Made by a program: the position numbers and the translations under genes. From Cladopsammia gracilis (lineage: Eukaryota > Cnidaria > Anthozoa > Scleractinia > Dendrophylliidae), in assembly GCA_022457155.1 (NCBI GenBank), contig JAJGOT010000059.1:2117001-2181000 (forward strand): a DNA stretch of 64,000 bases, written 5' to 3'. Shown here in pieces: positions 57,566-64,000 of the stretch (position 1 is the stretch's first letter; every line of letters begins with the position of its first letter). The notes under the pieces were generated by a model that ran no database searches, was not told where the DNA came from, and saw nothing but the letters and a program-made list of their open reading frames with translations.

Positions 57566-58898
57566 CTTGTGTAAAGAGCTCTTTACATGCCTTGTACTCC
57601 TTCTCAGAAATGATGGTTTTAAGCTTAACCTCACTAAGGCAAAGCTCTTGTAGTACTTCTGCTGTAACCAGTGTTTCTTGGACCATTTCATTAAGATGGC
57701 CAGTGCAGTGGTCTTTCCACAATCCCTCGAGGACTTCCAATGAGCTGAATGAAACAGTTATCACCAAACTTCCCAACCTGCTGCTTTGAACATCAACACT
57801 GAACTTCATTCTCAACTTTTCAAACAGGAGAGGGAAATTACATGATGACAGAATGACCTGCCAGATGTCAAGATCTGTTGGGTCATTCTGTTGAAGCTCC
57901 CAGCTAGAAGACATACCAACTGCACCTTCTGTTTGTGGTTGCTCTGGGGGTATACCTGTAGGTCCTGGAATACATGCACTCTCAGACTGTAGACCAGGCT
58001 GTTGCACTAATGGAGTGTTACGTAAATGGCTTTGAGTAATGGATGATCCACCTGGTTTAGTGCTTTCAATAGTGGTATAAATATTGATGATATTTATTTG
58101 CTGATTCTGCTTACATGTACATGTAGTTACTTCCTGCAGTATGGCATTCAACATTGCGATCTGCTCCTCATGCTGTTTGTCGTGTTTGTCATTCATTGTG
58201 ATCTGCTCCCGTTTGTCATTCATTAATAGCTCCATAATTGTATTTCCCAGCTTTTCAACTTCATCTTTAATGTCAATGTCCTTCTTGTACCATGACTGGA
58301 GTTCTGCCACATACCTCCCTGCATCTGGTGTTAGAGGATCATGAAAAAGTTTTTTGATGGACTCTTTCCATTCATCTCTCTTTGCAGCACTGATAGTTCC
58401 AGCAATTCTCAATAATGCCTCACTGATTTCCTTCCAAAGATAAGCAAAATCACTGTCGGTTATCTCCATTGTATGGTTATGACCATAAACAGAGTTTCTA
58501 TAGTACTTGATCCGCACTAAGTCTGCCTCGCAGCTGTGATCTGCATTAACAGGCGACTTATCCCACCCTGTGGCAGGAGGGGTAAGACCGCAAATTGTTC
58601 TTAACAATCTGAAGAGTAGAGTGATGTCAAAATCGGTGGACTTTCCATACATCCCTCGAGATGGGTAGACACAATCCCATTCTGGTATTGAAAGTTTTGC
58701 TCCTTTCAGCTGCCTCCTTGTGGCAGGATCATTGAGCTTTACCGGAAGGTTAGCTGGTGGATGAATGGAATCAAACACTTCTCTCAGCAGTGTGACACCT
58801 CCACACATTAGAAGTCTTGCCAGCCTCTGAAAATTCGCCTTTTTATCTGTTGCACATAAAGCTTCATCTGCAATGGAGGGTGATGCACATGCAGCCAT
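57566..58898 (-). CDS. HEPN-coiled coil exon, HEPN-DD gene 2
   Basis: Paralogue of 34644-35934, starting at ATG 58898 (MAACASPS). The HEPN motif RNSVYGH is kept. The coiled coil is remodelled: extra repeats of NDKREQ and NDKHDKQ and loss of part of the QQMDKQ stretch, consistent with slippage in a repetitive heptad region. The C-terminal domain after WQVILSSCNFP is about 95% like gene 1. Donor GTAAGATT in phase 1 joins either the small exon at 55919 or the death-domain exon at 54673. Conservation of frame and motif in both copies argues for recent selection on the HEPN part. Confidence 0.75.
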
Positions 58899-59330
58899 TG
58901 CTTTGTATGTATCCAAGTGATTCTAAGCTTTCATTTCTAATAATAAGAATTAATATTATACAAACATCATCTCAATTTAATTATAACATATACACTGTAT
59001 GTAGAAAAGAAATGCAATATAGATGTACAATGCATTGGAAATAATTTTTCTTACTTAGAAGGCCAAGAGTTCTTCCAAACCTCCATTTTGATCGTCATTT
59101 GACAGGGCTCCAAAACAGCTGGACAATTGCACAATAGAATGCAGGCCTCGTTCGCGACATTCAATTTTCAAAATGGCAGTTAATGAATCAAACTCAAACT
59201 GCTGTCCTCGCTCTGAGAATTTTACAACAGCGTCAAAAAAAACTGGCCATCATTTGACAAAATAGTTGAACAAAAAAAGTTTAAAAACTGCATAACACCT
59301 GTGACACAATAAATAATGAAAAATGTTAAT
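58899..59330. other. 5' flank of HEPN gene 2
   Basis: Homologous to 35935-36390, with no further gene. Confidence 0.4.
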
Positions 59331-59371
59331 GTTGAGAAGTGCCAAAAATTAGAAATTTTTTTATTACATGT

Positions 59372-59410
59372 ATTCCAGACATTTCGGCATAGTTCTTCTT
59401 CAGTGGAATG
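59372..59410 (-). ncRNA. Decayed hammerhead ribozyme core (Penelope-type)
   Basis: Minus strand: CTGAAGA (59403-59397), an interval where stem II no longer pairs well, then GAAA and TGTC. The core bases are present but stem II is eroded. It lies 3' of the GIY-YIG remnant, where Penelope-like elements carry such ribozymes. Confidence 0.45.
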
Positions 59411-59561
59411 TCATTTTAACAGTTGGCGGTTGTATTATGTGCCATTTGAAACAGTACGCATGCCTCAAATAAACTGGAAGTCGGAATTAAGGCGGTGCAG
59501 TTGACTGGTACCAAGCTTGGAAATGAGCCGCATCTAATTATGCCTCTTTCTTTGCTGGCTT

Positions 59562-59775
59562 GCATTGCAGAGCTTCATATGCCACGCAGTACATTCTGCA
59601 TCATGCAGGGAGTGGTGGTTGCATTAAAGTGTTCTGCGACGGGAAAACCAGGCAAGATTTTTTCAATACTAAGGAGGTGTTTGCCAAAGCATTCTCTAAG
59701 AGCAAGGCCAGTTTCACCTATGTAAATTGCAGAGCAGTGACGACAGGAGAATGCAGTGAATGAGCATGGAAACCC
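59562..59775 (-). pseudogene. GIY-YIG endonuclease remnant (Penelope-like)
   Basis: Minus-strand frame of about 70 codons: a Cys-pair start (FSCRHCSA), IYIGETGLALRECF, then KHL and PVAEHFN, the signature of the GIY-YIG domain at the C-terminus of Penelope-like retroelements. Upstream reverse transcriptase sequence is missing. Block 1 retains only the part after this domain. Confidence 0.65.
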
Positions 59776-60531
59776 GACTTACTGCCACAAGACTATCAAC
59801 TTAAAAATGTTGGTTTAAACATATTTTAGTACCATTGGATTACAAAATTTTATGTTGGGAAGCTATGGTTGAGTTGTTTTAGGAAGGTTTCTCCTTAATT
59901 TGGATCACATGGCTCCTCTGAGTTGCTCTTCCCACAAGATCTATGACTTGCAGTCTTTACCTTGATTGCCATAGTGCTGAATACATACACCTCTGCCGCT
60001 CAAACTCCCATATATGTAGCTTTCTCCTGCACAGGGTGACAGTACTGTGATGATGCATCAGAAAATTTGCCATCAATATCAAATTCCTGTGCTCATCTGT
60101 ACAAAGATCGTTCACTGATACTGATATTTTTGCCAATTGGCAATTTTAGCACAAGTCTCTTCTTATTGCAAGCCAGATAACTTTTTGGGCCCGGAAATGT
60201 TTACATTAAAGATTAAAATTTTGTTGGTTTTAAAAGCTTAAAAAGCAATAACAATCTAAGTTGACAAAACAAGTTGTGCTGGTTTGAGTGCTATAAAATA
60301 CTTCACCATTTTATAGATTCTAATTTTCAAAGCAACGACAACTGACTTGATTTTGAAAGACATGTTTTGACAATCCTTTGTCATCTTCAGTTTGAAATTT
60401 CAAGTTACAAAGTTGAATTTATACTAAGTACAATGAAAATGCTAATGAGAGAAAACACCTTTGACAAATAAATGAAAGAATGTGTGACAATATGTGATTA
60501 AAAAGAAAGTTTTAAATTAACATGATGCAAC

Positions 60532-60869
60532 TCAGTGTTGGTTCAAAGAAGGTTGTTCCCATTTTATATGCAAAGCTTCCTTTATCTTAAGCTGAAAATT
60601 GGTGGAAGCATGATCTAAGATATTGAAACAATTGGGTGAACATAAACTGTGGCATTCTTTAGAATCTTCCAGGTGTTTGAATACATGAGAGGCCCTATCA
60701 GTGGATAAGTGCTCACGAACGCGTGTGGAAAAATGTCGGGTGGTCTCACCGACGTAGCAGGCATTACAGCCCGCACACAAAAATTTGTAAACAACACACG
60801 AACGGAGCCTGCTCGGGATAGGGTCTTTCACGCTAAACATGTTGCCGATCTTGAAAGATGAAAAGACTA
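60532..60869 (-). pseudogene. Second GIY-YIG remnant (different Penelope-like element)
   Basis: About 110 codons: FKIGNMFSVKD, VVYKFLCAGCNACYVGETTR (GIY-YIG motif as VVY…CYVGET), VREHL and HVFKHLE, ending near 60532. The pre-domain Cys pair and the catalytic Tyr/Arg/Glu context are present. The N-terminal reverse transcriptase is absent. It is flanked by the inverted repeats of the next entry. Confidence 0.7.
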
Positions 60870-61255
60870 ATTTTATATCTATATTTTTACAATAGCGTTT
60901 GATAAGTTGCCAAAATTATCCTTTTCTGTGTAACACTGGAAAAATGGCCTGTATAAGGTAATTTGAAATAAAAACGGGGGTACAGCTTTAGTGGAAGATA
61001 TGACTCTAAAGCTAGAATGCCACAGTTTATGTTCACCCAATTGTTTCAATATCTTAGATCATGCTTCCACCAATTTTCATATCAAATATCAAATGGGAAC
61101 AACCTTCTTTGAACCAACAGTTGCATCATGTTAAATTAATTTAAAACTTTCTTTTTATCACGTATTGCCACACATTCTTTCATTTATTTGTAAAAGATGT
61201 TTTTTCTCATTAGCATTTTCATTTACTTAGTATAAATTCAACTTTGTAACTTAAA

Positions 61256-61305
61256 ATTTCAAACTGAAGATGACAAAGGATTGTCGAAACATGTCTTTTA
61301 AAATC
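61256..61305 (+). ncRNA. Hammerhead ribozyme, core intact
   Basis: CTGAAGA (61265-61271), stem II from GACA/TGTC around AAGGAT, GAAA (61287-61290), then a minimal stem III, AC-AT-GT, and the cleavage-site C (61296). Stem I can form between the CAAA before the core and the TTTT after it, with a mismatch. This is the minimal type I layout described for Penelope-like elements. The inverted partner (minus, 60390-60361) has AAAA in place of GAAA and should be dead. Confidence 0.6.
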
Positions 61306-61340
61306 AAGTCAGTTGTTGTTGCTTTGAAAATTATTACTTG

Positions 61341-62065
61341 TTTGCTGTTATCCAGACTCTATAGATTCTGATTTTAAAAAAACAGTTCCAGGCCTGAAAA
61401 GTTCTCAGGACTCAGTTTCAAGAAACGGGCCCCAGTTCCGATCCCAGAATCTGGTGGTATTTTTCGTTTTAATAAGCTAGAATAAAAAGAAATTGCAAGG
61501 TTATGATTTAATAATAACCTACAGGCATGGTAAATATTGAGTGTCAAAACAATAATACTTTTTTTTATCCAAAGTGGGAAAATGGTTGTGTGGAAGCTAC
61601 TCATGAGTAACTTTAACTTCAATTACAGTTTCAACCTTTGGTCTCGGTCCCTTAATTGTTAAAAGTTTCTAAATTTAAACGAAGTTTTAATGCCAGACAA
61701 AAGAAAGATGCAGGAACATTTTTTCAGTGGATTCAAAACCAAGCAAACCAAGAAAGGTTGTCACGAAAAGGCGATCAACAGCCTGATGAACAGACCAGTG
61801 CCAGATCCTTTGTGATTTTGATGGAAATTATCTCAACTGATGTCCATTGTTTTCAATGAACCATAAAATGCACTGCTGAAGCAGCCTTGCATTGTTTGTA
61901 TGGGCAAAGATCGGCCGACTTTCGGATTCTAAACTGGTTGAAGATTGTCCCAGACAGATGATGTGCAGATTTGTTTTTGATCTGCAGTAAAAATCGTTGA
62001 GACAGGATTTCAGTACGTCGTCTGCACAGACTGTAAACAAATCATGCAGATGAAAAATTAGTCTG
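61341..62065. other. Unassigned segment absent from block 1
   Basis: No gene recognised. It forms the right part of a segment absent from block 1, where the matching sequence jumps at about 36665. A 67-codon plus frame at 61656-61859 has no recognisable motif. Confidence 0.35.
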
Positions 62066-63888
62066 CACTTCAGATCTGCTGCAGATCTTCTCGTTTTATA
62101 CCGGTAGTACGGGTAGCGAGAACTGAAGCTTTCCTAAAACACTCAACAATAGCTTTCCAAAAGTCAACTACATGTATACTTTTCCAAACTGAACATATAA
62201 TTTTGTAACTCAAGTTGATATCCTTTTGGCAGGATTTTTCACCCGAGGTGTGGAAAGTTGAGTTGAAAGTTCAACATTGATGAGTTTCTATAAGTCTGTG
62301 GCAACCGATTCTGGGTAAATGTGAATTATTCTGAGCTGATTAATTTGGTTCCAAAATGAATTGGTTAAAGTCGCTCCTCCTACTATACCGTAGGGGAGGT
62401 TCAACAGCTCAGTAAAGGTAAGCTCAACATATAATGAGACACCATCTTATCTATGGCAGTTGTATACAGCTAGCAGTTCCAATCTTACAAGAATCGATCA
62501 GTCGTTTTTGCAGGATGGAATTTGTGAACAATATTAAAATGAAACAGCTGTAAGAGAAACCTACCTCAAGTTCCGAATTGCATCAGAAGCGGGTTTCCTT
62601 TTCACTTTCAGAATGTTTTGATTATTTCTGTCACTTCCGTTTTCGATTTGATTTCCCTAAATCCTGAATTATTTCACTCCTTTCTCGGGGCTAACTCGAT
62701 TCTAATGAATGGCTTCCATCCATCAAAGTGCATACTAGACAACATCTGAAACAACTTTAGACCTAAAATGTCCTTTAGAACAACTTTGTATACCTCACTG
62801 ACTCGACAGTACCGCCATTAGCCTGCGCGCAGACGTATCCGAAAATCGGATACTGCGTGCAGGCAATACCGCCATCTGTCTTCTCTCAAAGCACAGGCTT
62901 TCCATCTTCTCGTCCATGAGTGAGTGTCCTGTGATTTTATCGATTGTTTCAGGCAAGGCTGTTCTTAGTTATTGCCCTCCCCCTCTTCGCTCAAAAAGAT
63001 AGATTAAACCTTGAAGGAGCAATGTCACCTATTTTTTAAGTATCACTTTGAAAAACCAAAACACATATTGCCATCAACCGAAAAATCCGAAAAATATTGC
63101 TAATCCAATGAAACAAAGTCACTCCAACGAAGTTTCGTTGGGGTGACTTTGAATGAAACTATCAAAGCGTATCTTTGGCTGCAACTTGAAAAGATTGGCA
63201 AGTTGTTTTCAAGTTCTTGCCTTTCATTTTCGAAAAATCGCTCAAACAAGTTGACCACAGAAAAGAATAGCACAATTTGAGAAAGAACTTTGTGTAGTTG
63301 AGGATCAGTAATGGTTTCTTGACATTTATATTTGTTTGATCTTCATTTTGTTTAAAGTTTGTTTTATGCCCATTGCTGATCCTGATCTGCACAAAGATAC
63401 AATTTTTTGCTGTTTATCCAAAGGTAGCGATTCAATATTTTAGTGGCGGTAAACGTAATTATGTGTATATAAATTTCTGTCCAGTTATTGCTACCTTTTG
63501 TCCTCGGACTTCTTTTTTTGTTTGTTTATCGTTCAAGTTAATTAGGTCTCCCGACCCGCCAGATCCAACGTACCTTTTAACAGGATCTACGTTCCAGCTT
63601 TTGCTGGTTTAAAGCATATTTGTTCCCGTTTTCTTCGTATTCACGAGTTTAAAATGAACAATATCAGGAGCTCCTAACAATATGGAGTACCCCGCCCTCT
63701 GTTGTCGCCCAGTGCGATTACCATAAGAGTGAGAAAACCAACACTTTAATGCTCCAACGTGGTGAGCCGACTCCCAACCACGAGGTTTTACATGACAAAG
63801 GGTATGCAATGCGTACTCAGAAATTAATTTGAAACTACAGTTCAATGTTAGTCGCGACAGATAAGTGGTATCAGTGGTATCTTTGCGT

Positions 63889-64000
63889 ACCACTGAATTA
63901 GAAAATCATCTTTAGAAAAAATTAATTGAGCACGGAGGTGGACCAATGCCAGGCCCCTTGTCTGTTTGATGTCTCTCCCATGCTTGGATCTGGAATATTT
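63889..64000 (-). pseudogene. Third caspase-like exon, partial at window end
   Basis: The minus strand reads IFQIQAWERHQTDKGPG, then a Pro-rich stretch, and soon a stop in the caspase-like frame. The catalytic Cys is again Trp. The exon continues beyond the window. The 63501-63888 interval between the block 2 homology and this fragment shows nothing I recognise. Confidence 0.6.

Larger units (their letters stand above)
60315..61340. repeat. Inverted repeat around the Penelope-like remnant
   Basis: 60315-60665 recurs inverted at about 61015-61340, about 90% alike, each arm holding a hammerhead-like core. The right arm includes an inverted copy of the end of the coding region. Penelope-like elements often carry direct or inverted terminal copies (pLTRs), which this fits. 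Confidence 0.65.
40912..63500. repeat. Segmental duplication block 2
   Basis: Paralogue of block 1. Relative to block 1 it lost about 1.4 kb containing the lipase catalytic half and nearly all of the DED array. It gained a 5.9-kb transposon block (45.3-51.2 kb), a solo LTR (53683-54224), and Penelope-related and unassigned DNA at 59.6-62.06 kb. Divergence is clearly greater than between the two 15.4-kb copies, so this is the older event. Confidence 0.85.

Overview
The window looks like nuclear DNA of an anthozoan cnidarian (a coral or sea anemone). It is AT-rich, with short exons joined by GT-AG introns, and about three quarters is repeats and transposon debris. The recognisable genes belong to families expanded in cnidarians: death-effector and death-domain proteins, caspase-like proteins, HEPN-domain proteins and a membrane lipase. 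There are no operons, ribosomal RNA genes, tRNAs or CRISPR arrays. The species assignment is inference.

The layout is a large tandem segmental duplication. Block 1 (about 9.2-39.1 kb) and block 2 (about 40.9-63.5 kb) carry the same order: a membrane lipase (+), a solo LTR, a caspase-like exon (-), death-effector-domain (DED) repeat units, a LINE relic, a death-domain exon (-), a HEPN/coiled-coil exon (-) and a conserved flank. The two blocks have decayed differently. Lipase 1 lost its 5' end and lipase 2 its 3' end. Block 2 lost its DED exons. Each block carries private insertions for which the other supplies the empty site. A second, very young duplication has a period of 15,393 bp: positions 1-9197 equal 15394-24590 in every stretch I compared.

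The DED units (2.4-7 kb) form an array at 1-9197 and 15394-30945, with a gutted unit at 51.5-52.1 kb. Five DED exons are present, all on the minus strand. In transcription order the three at 25.9, 23.3 and 16.4 kb precede a caspase-like exon at 14.2-14.9 kb whose catalytic His and Cys are replaced by Glu and Trp. The splice phases fit, so this looks like a cFLIP-type decoy: DED plus dead caspase. The paralogue at 44.4-45.2 kb is also dead (Lys and Leu). The neighbouring genes join a DZIP3-like HEPN domain with an intact R-x5-H motif to a coiled coil and, by splicing, to a death domain. The cluster therefore looks like cell-death or innate-immune signalling machinery.

Mobile DNA: two copies of a 4.27-kb DNA transposon (3083-7355 and 18476-22748) with long inverted ends encode a spliced protein with a PIN/XPG-like nuclease core and a C-terminal CXC cysteine cluster, and a paralogous unit supplies the empty site. 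Other elements are a 2.3-kb foldback palindrome with 19-bp arrays in its arms (46722-49028), a MITE in which one 84-bp segment has become a ~25-copy minisatellite (26.7-28.9 kb), Penelope-like remnants with GIY-YIG domains and hammerhead-ribozyme cores (59.4-61.3 kb), three solo LTRs and many MITEs, some nested.
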